A stretch of DNA of 64,000 nucleotides from Leptodontidium sp. MPI-SDFR-AT-0119 (GCA_020726505.1 JAHLEZ010000001.1:4092001-4156000); one strand, 5' to 3'. Shown: positions 10,927-23,266, counted from the stretch's first letter. Program-made: numbers and translations. Notes: generated by a model not told the origin, from the letters alone.

Positions 10927-13837
10927 TCATACCCAGAGCGGTGCTGTAACCTCAACTGCTCTCTCCACCACAGTCCGTACTCTTTCGACCAATACCCGAC
11001 TTGCACCCTCGACCTCGAGATCTTCTAGCCAAACCTTGGCGACGGCATTGTTGACCTTGATTTCTACTCCTGGAACTGGGATTCCAATCTTATGTAGTCT
11101 CTCGATTTCCTTTCTTTGCAGGGCCTCAAGTTCTCTATCTTCCTCCTCGGAACCTTCTGATGCTCCATCTTCGTCTTCCTTGACGGTAGATGGAGATCCG
11201 ATAGCTCCTTTGAGAGCTAGCTTCGGCACTGCAATTGGCGTGACATTTTCGGCTCCAAATTGGGCTTCCAGGAACATGAAGAGTCGCTCGAGTCTTTCGG
11301 TAGGAGACAGGTTTGCGTGCAGGTTCCGAGTTGGAAGCTCATGAGAATGGGAATGTTTGCTTGATGATTCTATCAAGGGTTAGTTTGGTCAGGGTGGAAA
11401 AGGGGAGGGACATTTACGTTTTACAGCAGCAGGGCTACTTTCCACCGAGAAGAGCACGGCCATGACTGCATCTGCAATACCATCATTCAACATGTTACCC
11501 TCCCATTCCAGTTCCACTTCGCCGTTGTTTCGATGGCGAACAGTAACACAGCCCATCACAAGGTATGCTGTGGTTTGGCTGGAGATCTCCTCATCCGCAT
11601 CCTCTGATGATCCGTTCATGTGCGTATCACCGTTCATCTTGTCCTTAGATCTGCTCTCTGGCAATAAATCGATGCTGCCGAAAGTACCCTCTAGAGCCCA
11701 TTTGATCAACTCGATGCCTGCAGCGCTCAAAGTCATGCGTTGTTTGCATGTGATGATAGTGGTTGTCAGGCCTGCATACTCCCTTAAGTCTTCAGGCGCC
11801 ATCAACGACATCTTGAAGTCGTTCTGAACTAGGACACCAGTCATGAGTTGTGATTGGCTGCCGTCGGCGGTTGGTGGGGGATTGGCTGCCAACTTTCCGA
11901 CCACCTTCGCAGTCTTGTCTGCTTTGAATGGGATTCGAAGCTCCTCACAATTCCGAGGGCTGAAAACCTTGACCTTGTTTGTCTTGTCGGCATTAAGAGA
12001 GAGTAACTTGGACTTCAATCGCATCATATTGTGTACCTCGCCATGGACAAGGATCTTCATCATATTAGCATGGGTATTTCTTGACAGAGCAGCATACTTA
12101 CCACAACCGGCGCAGCGACTTCTTCAATGAACTCTCTATTCTCAACTCCGTCGACATGAGCAGCGAAAGAATATTCCTGGACACTGCATCGTCGAGGTAT
12201 CATAACTTTCTCCGCATCTGCCAACCCTGGACCCCGTCTGGAACCTCCAGTATTGCGAGACATGATGGCCTGAATCTGCTCTGGTTCTTTCATAATCTCC
12301 TTTGCCATGGTTCCCTCGACGCTGTAGCCGGTGATAACGACACCGTTTTTGTCACTCGGGGCCCATCTTTCGAGCAGCTCTCTGCTAACACCACTTTGTA
12401 GCATACCGGGACTGGCAAGCATGACACAGCCTCCAATGTCATCGAAACGGTCTAAGTTCTTAAGAGATCGAATGTACTTAAAGTCCCAGGGTCCGCCTTT
12501 CGAGGCAGTATCTGAGTTGGCTTCCGCTTCAGCCATTCTCTCTCGAAAGAGCCGTTTGATATTGTCGTTCATCGCGCCAACGTAAGTTTGGTAAACCAAC
12601 ATACATTTCCGGGCCAGATTACTTGCGTAGTAGATGGGTATCTTTTGAAATTCTGGGTGGAGAGTCCAGTACTCGTCTAAAATCAAGAGAAGTTCTTGAG
12701 CTCTGCCAAGGGCGAAAACGGGCATTAAAACTCGCCCTCCTCGGTTCAGAATACTGGTGATCGAACCCATGAGCTGCTGCTCTCTTTCAACACGCGGGAC
12801 GTGCGAGGCGATGCCATAGGTTGATTCAGTGATCAGGACATCGATTTTGACACCCTTTGGTACTTCAGCAGAGACCAAATGCCGATCGTCTTCCCGAGAA
12901 TAATCTCCCGTAAAAAATATCTTGAGTCCGGCAATCTCAATAAGAAACATTGCAGCGCCAAGGACATGACCAGCAGGGTAAGGTGTGATTCTGATCGATG
13001 AAATTGTGTGTGTAGTATGGTAGTCAATAGCTTCGATCATGGGAAATGTAGAGAGATGATCGGCTTCTGTGTAGACAGGTTGGCCTTTCGTATCTGAAGA
13101 GGCACCCCCGACTCGGACGCTGTCTTGGATGAGCCATTTGTAAATTGCTTTTGTAGGATGCGTCATGAAAACCCGTCCTTTGAAATTGGTCTTAGCCAAT
13201 ACATAAGGTAATGAAGCTGCATGATCTATGTGGAAACTGGAATATGTTAGCTAGAGCACAATTTGATAAAAGTTAAAGTCAAGTCAGGCAATAGGTGGAA
13301 AGGGTGGGAACTATGTACAAACATATTTTCAAATGTGGGTCATCTTCACAGAATCAAGACCATGCATTTGCCTTGTAATAAGTGTTTTGTATTGTTTCTC
13401 GTATACATGTTGACTTGTAGAAAAAGGAAATGGGGCCCAAAAATTCCCTGGCATAGACAGAAGGAAACGATCTATGTCCAAGCAGCAGAGCCTCCACCCA
13501 AGAACATTATAGGAAAGTATGGTGTGGGCTTACTGGCTTATCAAGAGGACATCAACAGTACTCAAATCGAAGTCGTCATAGAAAGGAAGTGACGCAAGAC
13601 CTTCGTAGCCTGCGTGTTGACCCGCATCGAGCTGTGCCAATATCAGCATACTGAACATCTTCATTGCGGTGGGCTATAATATACCATGACGGTCTTGCCC
13701 TTGTACTGAATGATGTGACATGATCTGCCAACTTCATTACCACCGCCCAAGCAAAGGAACATCAGCTCATCAGCTGGATCCACTGGCTCTTCAACAACCG
13801 GGGGCGCCATTGCTGCTGCTTTGCGCTTGGAAGCCAT
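10927..13837 (-). CDS. YSH1: CPSF73/Ysh1-type mRNA 3'-end endoribonuclease
   Basis: Metallo-beta-lactamase/beta-CASP nuclease that cleaves pre-mRNA before polyadenylation within cleavage and polyadenylation factor. Five exons on the minus strand (13685-13837, 13534-13631, 12102-13236, 11418-12054, 10927-11369) join to 821 aa, the usual length for the family. Seen: [13 protein letters not shown] near the N-terminus; [11 protein letters not shown]; the zinc signature HFHIDH (residues 84-89) created exactly by the exon 2/3 junction; [10 protein letters not shown] (H174); FTGDYSRED (D195); and beta-CASP motifs [29 protein letters not shown] and ASPGMLQSG with [13 protein letters not shown]. The C-terminal third resembles the Ysh1/CPSF73 dimerisation region. 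Introns are 47-53 nt except the second (13237-13533, 297 nt). Active-site residues look intact. It diverges from TAF4. Confidence 0.97.
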
Positions 13838-14339
13838 GTTGATGTTTGTCCGATGGTATCCCTTCCTTCGCAGGAGTTGACGTAGTCTTATCCAAGTTTT
13901 CTCCCTGTTGCAGTAATTCCAATCAACTGACACGCATCGCTATTTCGTGGGAGTATGTCCGGCTTCTCTGTGCCATAGGTAGATGCTTTGGATTTGTTGT
14001 CGCTGGGAATGCCCACAGAGGTGAATAAAGCGCGGTCGCGGCTGGCCTTAATCTGCTTAGCGCGAGCCTACACGTGACCCGTTACGCGATTTCGAGGAGA
14101 GAACATCCTCTTCTTTGGCCTCCTCAACAACAACATGACAACTCCAGCAAGCTCACGACAACGGACCGAACAACAAGAGGCCTGAAGACCGCGGTGGATC
14201 GACTAAAGATTGTACATTCGATACTGGAAAACCTAGGGTCGCGCATGGGTCGAGCTCTCAGGAGGTCAGCGGGCTTTGCGCCTGCCTCGTGAAGGAGATC
14301 TGAAGAAAGCACATTTCGATATCCATCTATTCTACGACC
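13838..14339. promoter_or_regulatory. Shared divergent promoter region of YSH1 and TAF4
   Basis: 502 bp separates the two start codons, so this interval must hold both core promoters and leaders. A GCGCGGTCGCGGC GC-rich patch lies near 14029-14042. I see no clear TATA box and did not identify a specific operator. Co-regulation of the two genes is inference from geometry. Confidence 0.6.
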
Positions 14340-16343
14340 ATGGCGCAACCACAGCAGCAGTATCCGATGCCTCCTAGGTCATACTCTCCTCCGCAGAATG
14401 CGGCTTCCCCAGGCGCCCAGCAGCAGTTTGGTATGCCACCAAACAAAAGGCAACGATTGTCTCCGAACCCACCGTCACAACCAAGCTCGCCATATGTCCA
14501 GTCACCATACGCCATGAGTCCAGGAGCATCTGCGCCCTCCTCAGCAGGAGCGTCACCTCACTTTGCGACTGTGGGAATTCCGCAAGGCGTCTACAATACA
14601 CCGTACTCGAATGGGCACACTACACCTACGCCGCTCACCCTTCCACAATCGCAACCTAATCACCAACCCAACCACCAACCCAATCATCAACCTCACTTTC
14701 AAGGCTCCGTCAACTTTGCCAACCCTCTTCATACAACCTCGAGACCAGACTTCGGCAACTATGGACAAGGTCCACCACCAGCACAGCCTCCCCAAGGCCA
14801 GATGCCGCACCAAAACCAGGGTACAATGGGCCCTCCCCTGAAACCTGTAGAGAAGCCCAAGGAGGATGGGGTAGATGTGATGGATGTTCTAGGCGGTACG
14901 GGTATTGATCTGCGGGAAGAAGAAGGGCTTCAATACACGTTCCAGCTGTCCAATAATTCGTTCAACTCCCAGCTCTCAGGCTCGCAATCTGGCAATATTT
15001 CGTCAGGACATAGCTTTACCCAGTTCCCACCAGGAGACCAAGCATCCTTCTACGGCGCAGGACCTGCGAACGCTGCTGCTGAGAAAGTCAATGGAAAGTC
15101 GCAAGATGAATACAACAAGAAGTTGGCAGACCAGGCATGGAACGCTGCGGCGGCCAACCTAGCTGCATCCCGACAGCGTGAACTCCGAAATCCGTTCCTC
15201 ATCGTCCAGGTTATTCAGGCGAAGATGGGAAAGGTCGCCAGAGAAAACGGTTTGTCCCTGAATGTGGACAAAGGTGGACTGATGGGAACGATGAAGCTGC
15301 CAGAAAACTTCACTCAACGTGGAGTTCAAGTCCAGACTCAAGTTGGCCCAGAGAGCACCTTTCTCGCAACCAACGGCACCTTTCTCCCTATTGACACTAT
15401 GCTTGTTGATCAAGTCGCGCTTATGTCGATCGCAACTAAGCACCGACTACGAGGATTGGTTGAGGATGCTGCCAAACTTGCAAAAGGACGGCAGACTGGT
15501 TCGCATGGCATTATTCCAGAGGATTGGGTTGAAGCTGCAGCTCCTACCAATATTGATAGCAACCTTGTTGATGGTGGTGGTCCTCGAAGTGGATGGGAAA
15601 GTGCAGTCAGCCCGCACTCCAACCCACTCAACCGTATGGTTCACACATGTCTTTGCTTAATTTGATGCTAACCTTCTCCAGGAACAAATGCTGCTAAACT
15701 GCCAACACCAGTTTCGGAGAGTTCCAAGACCCCTACTGCTCCCCTCAAGATCACCAACGAAGTTGTCAGTGCGTTGCGAGCCTCGGCGGTGAAGGAACGT
15801 GACCAGGAAGAAGCACGACTCCGTAAACGCTTGGCTCGCGCCGCTGGTGAAGGTGGCTCTAGGCAAGGTTCAATCATTCCAGGCACGCCAGGTTCCGTCG
15901 CCCCTGACTCCGTGGAGAAAGCCCCCACCAAGAAGGAGCAGAAGAAGAATGCTGCGGCGAAGGTCAATGAAGCTGCCAACCATGCGGCTGCCAATACCAC
16001 AACTGCGCAGTTCTTAGGTGGTGGAGGAGGCTTGTTCGGTAAGAAAAAGAAGTACAGCTGGATGACAGGCGGTGCACCTGGAGGTGGTGGTAGTGGGGCA
16101 AGCACTCCAGGACGGATCAACACTCAAGGTCTTCCTGGAACACCTGGCAGCGGCCCGGTCAATGCACCGCCCGAGAAGTTGACAGTCGAAGGTGTCAGAC
16201 GACTTGGACAGTGGAGAGAGGATAAAGAACGAGGCATGGGCATTCAAATTCGGGATTGGATTACAGTCCTCGAGTCCGACGGTCGTGAGAAGAAGGCCCT
16301 ACAAAAGGTTTACATGAACCTAGACTCATCGGATCCCAAGTAA
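14340..16343 (+). CDS. TAF4: Transcription initiation factor TFIID subunit 4 (TAF4)
   Basis: TFIID subunit with a histone-like fold that pairs with TAF12 (also in SAGA-like contexts in some fungi). Exons 14340-15633 and 15682-16343 encode 651 aa; the 48-nt intron has GTATGG, GCTAAC and CCAG. The N-terminal 180 residues are Pro/Gln/Ser-rich and disordered, with a short NHQP repeat. A VDVMDVLGGTGIDLREEE motif (about residues 179-196) and the region from RNPFL through LPENFTQRGVQVQ to VDQVALMSIATKHRLRGLVEDAAKLA are the conserved TAF4 C-terminal domain. After it come a charged helix (VKERDQEEARLRKRLARAA), a Gly-rich linker with FGKKKKYSWMTGG, and a terminal helix ending in IRDWITVLESDGREKKALQK. 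This order is typical of filamentous-fungal TAF4. Confidence 0.93.
14653..14698 (+). repeat. 12-bp coding repeat (NHQP)n in TAF4
   Basis: Tandem CAACC-type 12-mers encode three NHQP units followed by a diverged fourth (HFQG) in the disordered N-terminal region. Confidence 0.85.
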
Positions 16344-18033
16344 AGTGGTCGGTCTAATGGTCCAGGGCGTATTTGGGATTTCAGGCATACAGAAGCGTGA
16401 ATCCTCTATGTATTTGATAGTCGTATTCGCGCGGCGTTGCATGGGCAGGCGTCCATATCTCTCCCAGGTGGGAGACTTCATTCATACTTCGGTGGCCTAA
16501 TATGATGGATGCAATGCATATCAATAGGTTACATGAATGGAATCCAAAAAAAATCCGTTTTGCATACATTCCCGCCATCTCATTGATTGGTAGGCCGCTC
16601 ATGTGCCAAGTACCTAGGCAAATAGACTCGTGGGTTTTCTCCGTGAGGGCTGAAGGCTCACCGACAATATGCAGTCTCCGCCGGCAGTGAGTGGGCCGAA
16701 CGATATGGCTATTGTTCCTGCAGCTTGGGACGGGGCGATTGTCGAATAGCTGCAGCTGCTGGAATACCGAGGTCAAGAGTTTCCGAAGGGCTGTCCAATC
16801 AAGCTGTGTTGAAGTAGTCTTTTGTCGTCTATATTTTTTCGTATTGTCAGTACTGTGGCACCAACCAATTGATCCTTTCTGGACTTCTTTCCTTTTGACG
16901 GGGAACTGGATATCATCTTGCCAGCCAAAGTAATGTCATCACTCACCCTGAGTACGGAGTACTTGAAATCGATTTGGTTCTTTTGACTGTCATGGCAGGG
17001 CTCGGATGGGAACAATAGATACTGTCCAGGTACTGACAGGCTACTTTCAAAGGCTCTTTGCCGCATGTGGTGAGCAACAACACAGGTTGAACCGAAATTG
17101 TTAAACTAAACTTGCTCTTGGGCTCGGTTTGGTGTCCTTGAGTTATAAGAAAAGGATGATCAAGTAATTGACTTTGGCTTATGTCAATTGCCTACTGGAC
17201 TGAACCGAAGAGCAAGCTTGATAGGAAAGGGGAGTCTTTGAACTAGAGAATAATGAACGACAACTTTCATCAAATGAAACCTCTCAGATGTTGCCCCCAT
17301 GGCATGGTCTAACAAACAAAATTTAGACAGGTACTGGTACTCGTTATCGGGAAGTACGTGACCCGACCGATATCAGATGTCCGTGCCATCAATCGTGCGG
17401 CTTCTCACGAAGATGGCATCCCGCCGTTCCATCAACGGCTTCTTGTCAACCCGTCAGCTGCCAAGAAGGGATGCTGATTGCTGAACATAGTCCAGCCAGT
17501 AGTATAAAAGAACAATTGTCGCATCCCGCATGAGCATATTCCTATCTCGTGGCTGCATATTGCCTAGGGTTCAAGAGTCAATCTGACTGTACGTGAAGGC
17601 TGGGAAGAGTTTGATCACTTTGATGTACGAAGGAAGGGAAGCAAACAAGCCAGATGACTCTATATCTTGCATTCGCATTGAAACGTTTGTAATGTACTGT
17701 AAATGAAAAGCATTCTAAGAATTTTAAAGGTCGGAAAAGAAGAAAGGTCAATGTCATGGCTCGGCAGTCTTTGATGATCGACGGGAAGCCTCTCAAAGCT
17801 GATTTGTCGCATCCTCAGCACCGGGCGAAACCGCACCCGAAAGTCTTCTAGACCGCCAATCCACACCTAGCTCCTTCCCCGGATTCGTGTTCTACCCTGA
17901 ATACCTTCGAATACATAAAAAGCTTCTTCCCCCGCCTGTTTCCCCTTTCTAAGGTACGGAGGTTGACAAAAAAAAAAGGATTGGGTTTGAGGCTAGATTT
18001 TCTGCAATTTTGCTGCATCGAAACTTCTCCACT
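16344..18033. other. Intergenic, 1.7 kb
   Basis: No gene supported; the minus-strand ORF at 16381-16776 (131 aa) lacks splice or family support. Contains an imperfect nested inverted repeat (17111-17219) and the promoter of the NRAMP gene. The leader is pyrimidine-rich and carries a short A-run at about 17970. Confidence 0.5.
17111..17219. repeat. Imperfect nested inverted repeat
   Basis: CTTGCTCTTGGGCTCGGTTT at 17111-17130 pairs with ACCGAAGAGCAAG at 17204-17216 (reverse complement CTTGCTCTTCGGT). In the interior, AATTGAC (17166-17172) pairs with GTCAATT (17183-17189). It could be a degenerate MITE or an extruding regulatory palindrome; no target-site duplication was identified. Confidence 0.5.
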
Positions 18034-19971
18034 ATGAACTGCCCATCTCGCACCGAGGAGCCTGAGGGAGACGGTTTCAACCAGAACCCTAGCTCTCTGT
18101 CGGCGGATCTTACGACTAGAGAGGATTTTAATGGGATTGCAAATGCACGAGAGCTGAGAAGGATAGCGAGTAACGAGATTAAGAGTGAAGTTGATCGAGT
18201 TCCGGACGAGGATGGCAAGCGAGGAAAAGGAGGGGAGGAGGTGGTGGTGGTGGTGGCGAAGGGGAGCCAGCAGGGTAACCTCACGGGAAGCGGTCCTGGA
18301 ATGGTCGCCCTTGATGTTGCTGATGGAGATGCTGCTGGTGGGAGAGAGATTGGGGATGGGAATGGAGATGATGCCCCTTTCCCGATGAAAATTTTCATGA
18401 AAATCCGTAAAGTGGTGACCACTTACGGAAAGTTTGTTGGTCCTGGATTCATGGTATGTCATCTTCTCCTCTGGATATGATTAATATTGATATGGGATTT
18501 GTAGATCTCGGTGGCATACATCGATCCTGGAAACTACTCGACTGATGTGGCTGCTGGTGCCACCTACCGATTCAGATTGCTCTTCATCGTTCTGATGTCG
18601 AACATCTTTGCCATTTTCCTGCAAAGCTTGTGTATCAAGCTTGGAAGTGTCAGCGGTCTCAATCTTGCTGAGGCGTGTAGAGCATTTCTTCCTCGATGGA
18701 TGAATTACTTCCTCTACGTCATGGCTGAAGGAGCTGTAAGTCAAACCGAACAGTGCTGTGACCTTTTGCTGACTTTAAGCAGATCATTGCCACAGACATT
18801 GCTGAGGTTATTGGTACAGCCATTGCAATCAACCTTTTGGTCCCCCAAATTCCTTTGGTCGCTGGATGCGCTCTCTCGATTGTTGATGTACTCCTCATTC
18901 TGCTTTTCTACAAGCCAAATGGATCCATGAAAGGGCTTCGAGCATTCGAGATGTTTGTGATAGCCCTTGTCCTTGGTGTTGTAATATGTTTCTGTATTCA
19001 GTTGAGTCTCATCAAGGACACTCCGGTTGGCGAAGTCTTTCGCGGATATCTTCCAAACTCTGCTATTGTCGAATCCAAGGGGTGAGTAATTCTCTCGTGC
19101 TCTCTATCGGCAGCTAATCTCGTCTAGTCTTTATCAAGCCTGCGGGATTCTAGGCGCAACAGTGATGCCTCATAGTCTCTATCTTGGGAGTGGTATCGTT
19201 CAAGCCCGACTACAAGAGTATGATATCAACAATGGCATTGTTCCAGCATCGGTTCGGTCGGACAGTGTGGATAAGATTCAATACTTCCCGTCTCTCCCAG
19301 CCATCAACTTTTGCCTCAAGTACTCAATCATCGAATTGGCTGTATCCCTGTTCACGTTCGCCTTGTTCGTCAACAGTGCTATCCTCATTACCGCAGGAGC
19401 TTCACTCTACGGATCCAAGGCTGAGGATGCTGACCTCTTCGGAATTTACCACCTGCTCTCCGACAGTATTGCTCCTGCAGCCGGTACAGTCTTCGCTCTC
19501 GCGCTCCTCCTGTCCGGCATCAGCGCTGGAATTGTGTGTACAATCGCCGGACAGATGGTATCTGAGGGAGCTTTGAGATGGACAATTGCACCCTGGATGA
19601 GACGTCTCATTACCAGAAGCATCTCTATCACTCCAAGTATCATCATTGCTGGAGCTGTTGGGAGGGAAGGTCTTTCCGCTGCTTTGAACGGCTCTCAGGT
19701 AGCACTGAGTGTCGTGTTACCCTTTGTGTCTGCACCGTTGATCTATTTCACTTGCAGAAACAAGTACATGACTGTACGAACGGCTAGCACCTCGGAGGAT
19801 CTCGATGACGAAGAAGGGGATGCTACAGAACCGAGACCATCACCGCAACCTGATGGGGTGAAGATGCGGAACAATTGGATCACTGCCACGTTTGCGGTCA
19901 TCATTTGGGGCATCATCACTGTGATGAACGTTGCCAATCTGGTGTTATTGGGCAAGGGAGATGGTGCTTAG
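18034..19971 (+). CDS. NRAMP (Smf-type) divalent metal transporter
   Basis: Proton-coupled Mn2+/Fe2+ importer of the SLC11/Smf family. Four exons (18034-18453, 18505-18735, 18783-19081, 19128-19971) join to 597 aa. All three introns are 46-51 nt with consensus donors. The first 140 residues are a Gly/Asp-rich cytosolic tail. TM1 carries the metal-binding DPGN (YIDPGNYSTD, about residues 145-154), and TM6 has MPHSLYLGSGIVQARL, the MPH motif in the exact form used by yeast Smf proteins. Further helices follow, including YGLVNSA-like FVNSAILITAGAS and SGISAGIVCTIAGQMVSEG. The transport residues appear intact. The long acidic tail could be a site for ubiquitin-mediated turnover as in yeast Smf1, but that is inference. 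Which fungal Smf paralogue it is cannot be told from here. Confidence 0.95.
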
Positions 19972-22546
19972 ATGTGCTGTCTCCTGGTGGGAAGAATGTC
20001 TTGGGTGGGCAAGCATTCTTCGACAATGGGGTGGAATCGAATGCTTCTGAAAATATGTCACTGGTTTGGGATTCATGGGAAATGAAAGTCTGAAAGTTCT
20101 TTCAATGATGGCTATTTATGATTGATTGCGCAGGGTCGCAGATATTCAGAGATGCTTGGCTTACAGTCGCTCCTTAAATAGGTTTGCTAAGCTCCGGGAA
20201 GTGCCCATCCTGGTCTAGAGCTCAATGAAATCAAATTCAATCTCTTAATCGTCCTCTCAGAGAGTTAACATGGTGGCTACAATTCACAGCACAACAATCT
20301 GTGACAGCAGCCATCAAATCACAAAATCGCATATGATCAGGAGAAAATCTACAGACGTTTTCTTTCCAAAATATCATATTAATACCTTACCCTCCCCTCC
20401 CAGAAACCTTCCATCCCCTCCTCCTCCTTCACGTAAACCGAAATCCCGCGGCGGAACTCCTCTCCCTCACACCCACTATCCGCCCCGCCAGGCTCATCGG
20501 AGTATACCCAATGTACCCGCCAAACACGAACACCTGCACATGAGCGCAAAAAGTGCCGGAAACCCAATTTCCCGGGAATAAATGCGATGAGCAACAAAAC
20601 GTTATTTTTGTGAAGGGGTTCTTTATTAGGTGGGGGTTTAATTGGTTGGGGGTACGGTTTGGCTGACTCGTGGTGAGTGGGAATTTTGAGAGAGGACGAG
20701 GGGGGGATTTGAGTTTCGTGGCTTCGCTTGTTGGCTGGTGTGGGCGTGGGGGTTGTATTTTGATTGATATAGGGGTTGGGGTGGTGAGGAGCCGGTGACT
20801 TGGTGATGTCTGAATGTGGTGTCTGGCTTGGATTTGCGTCTCGGGATTGGGAGTGGAGAGTCTTGGATGTTACTACATGCTCCAGCTAATAACTGGGTGG
20901 ATTAGTTAAGATGTAGAAAGAAGGCTTGGTATGGAGTTCTTCCGGAACATGATCAATTTAATCATAAAGTGATCTCGTGTTTATATGTTATAATATGTAA
21001 AGAAGCATTGTCTCAATGTAGCAGTGTGGGCGGTTTCGCGCCCAAAGTCGTGGCGTCGCCTTGGATTATTTGAAAGGCCCTCGAATTCTCAGAAATCCGC
21101 TCGCTCAGCCCCTTCTGTCCACGATCTTGCTTAAGCACATTGCAAGGATATGGTGGGAAACTATATTCTTATGAGCAGCTAAATCTAGATTGATAGACTA
21201 GACTGGGAATTCTGTTGTTTTCTGTTCCCTCTTAAAGTGCTTCTAGATGAAGTACACCAGGCGATGCAGCGACAACAATATTTTCTCCTAAAAGTCACCC
21301 GCCGGGATAACAGATGACATCGTCCACAGAGCCGCCGTAAAATGAGAGAGATTGTATCTAGTTGGTTATCAAACCCAGGGAATTAAATGAGATTCCCTAG
21401 GAGTTTTGTGGAACGGCAATTTTTGGGCAGGAGTTCACTTTCAATTCGAAATGATCTAGATACTCACTCATGGCGCGTGAACTCAGTAGCCTGACACGTC
21501 TGTACATTCCAACGAGAAACTCATTAACAGCTGTGCAAAAGAAAGTCCAGCGGGCTGCTTGCCTAGACATGTTGGCCTCCTAGCTAGGGCCTATGTCCCA
21601 AGATGTCTTCACAGGAGAAAGCCCGGAAACAGAAAATTCGACCTAGTCCGGCAGCACTAGCTGCAAGCACTAGAGCCCACAGAAATCCTAGAATATACGA
21701 CAACATAGCAAAAAATGAAGCTCGAGCATCAAGTAATTAAGAAAGTGCACCAGGTCCTTCGCAATGGCTTTGTAATATGGTGTAGGCAGGCATGGTAATC
21801 ATGCATGGGGAACTGCAGAATCCCATTTTTTCGCTTCGGAATCCCATGAGGCTGCGATGTGCAACAATTGTTTTCCTCTCCAACCACAACCGCAACCCCC
21901 GACATAATCCAATTATATGAGTTACACACGCGTGCGTGAGTCAGCATTTCTTTCTTTCTGCTGTAGAAATGAAGGAACTTGAGTACGCTATGGATTAGTG
22001 ACGGAGATAGCGATGTGATTTCGTGACGTTTTGGTTGCTGCTTTTGCACACCAGTCAGTCCATTTTCGAAGAGACTATGTGTGCCAGTCGAAATTTAAAT
22101 CCCTGGGGACATATATTCGAGCCCACGGGATCATCTTTTCGATTCATCCATCCATCCGCACACACACACAAAAATCAAAATCGCCATCCCATACAAAATC
22201 ATATTCACCAAAAAAGCCCCGTTCATAGATTCATTGCTCCGTTCACAATAGCACTCGCTTAGGTGAATCAAGCTCGTCGCCGACCAATATCTACACACAA
22301 TACCTAGACGTACCAGAAAACTCTTCCTATTGTCTCGGCTACCGAGGCGACTGCGACATCTTCTCGCGCCATTCTAGTAAGTTCAAATACATTCTATCGC
22401 ATCTTCGGAACAGCACCACAAAGCGACTTTGACATACTGACCATAACACCAGTCTCTCAAGCACCTGCAAGAACACACGCACAGTCAAAGCATCAGACAG
22501 TACGACTTCAAAGATTCTTTCAACCAACAAGACAATAGCAAAAACC
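19972..22546. other. Intergenic, 2.6 kb
   Basis: The largest clean gap in the left half. About 20600-20860 is strongly G/T-biased on the plus strand with repeated G-runs. From 21000 the DNA is AT-richer with no ORF of protein-like composition. The final 300 bases (CA-rich, with GTAAG/CTGAC-like splice signals near 22379 and 22437) look like the leader of the gene at 22547, perhaps with a 5'-UTR intron. Confidence 0.5.
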
Positions 22547-23266
22547 ATGGTAAGTACAGCTCAATCCCACTTGGCTATCAGTTACTGATATTTGTAGAAC
22601 GCAAACATGTCTTCGACCACGATGGCAGCGACAACAACCCACAACTCTCAGCAGTTCATCGTGAGTTATTCAGTCTACCTGGGCGTCGAGTTCGTCACTA
22701 ACAGCATCTAGATGCCTTCGATCGACCCCGATTCCGTCTTCATCAAGAGGGAACCCGCTTGGTTGAAACTCGATCTCGCCGTTGATCGCAGCTTCTTCTC
22801 GCGAAAGCGCAAGACCCTCCATGTTGTCACCCCAAGCCAGCGTCAACGCTCAGAAGCCATCAGTCAGGCCTTGGTCGCGAGAACTATGTCTCTGAGTACC
22901 GTCCCGGCCACACCATCAACTTCTGTGAACGGCGGAAGCGTCGCAAAGACAACTCCCGAGAGCAGCGTGACAGAAACCGATCGACATGAAGAGTCAATGG
23001 CTCCATCGAGCGGCCGTGACCAAAAGATGATTAAGTGCAGAGTCACGGGCTATCTTAGGGAACGTCTGCTGCTTGATGACTTCAAGGATATGTGGGATGT
23101 GAAGGATGAGCAGCGCTGGGATGCCTGGTGTGCGAAGGAGAAAGAGGAGAGAGGTCCTATGCAAGGCTATGAGGAGGGTGACAGTGAGTGTGAGTGGGAC
23201 GAGTTCAAGATGGAACGACGCGAGAGAACGCGCAGAGTATCGCCGAAGAGGAGACGTCGGGGTTAG
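22547..23266 (+). CDS. Hypothetical basic protein (206 aa); first coding exon is only the ATG
   Basis: Predicted exons are 22547-22549, 22598-22660 and 22712-23266. The ATG (AACCATG) is followed immediately by GTAAGT, and the acceptor TTTGTAG joins it to AACGCAAACATG. The second intron (51 nt) has CACTAAC and CTAG. If the one-codon exon is wrong, an internal ATG at 22607 (MSSTTMAATT) would start the protein three residues later in the same frame. The sequence includes VFIKREPAWLKLDLAVDRSF, RKRKTLHVVTPSQRQRSEA, a Ser/Thr linker, a helical RERLLLDDFKDMWDVKDEQRWDAWCAKEKEE segment in two parts, and a C-terminal basic tail with RVSPKRRRRG that looks nuclear. Family not recognised. Confidence 0.7.

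Noticed and set aside
16381..16776. 131-codon minus-strand ORF downstream of TAF4
   Set aside because: Composition is not distinctive, there is no signal or domain, and it lies in the expected TAF4 3' UTR. Kept as non-coding.
17848..18462. Long minus-strand ORFs (about 157-204 codons) opposite NRAMP exon 1
   Set aside because: They are antisense shadows of the low-complexity NRAMP N-terminal region. The plus-strand frame splices into a perfect NRAMP protein, and the shadows have Ser/His-rich random composition.
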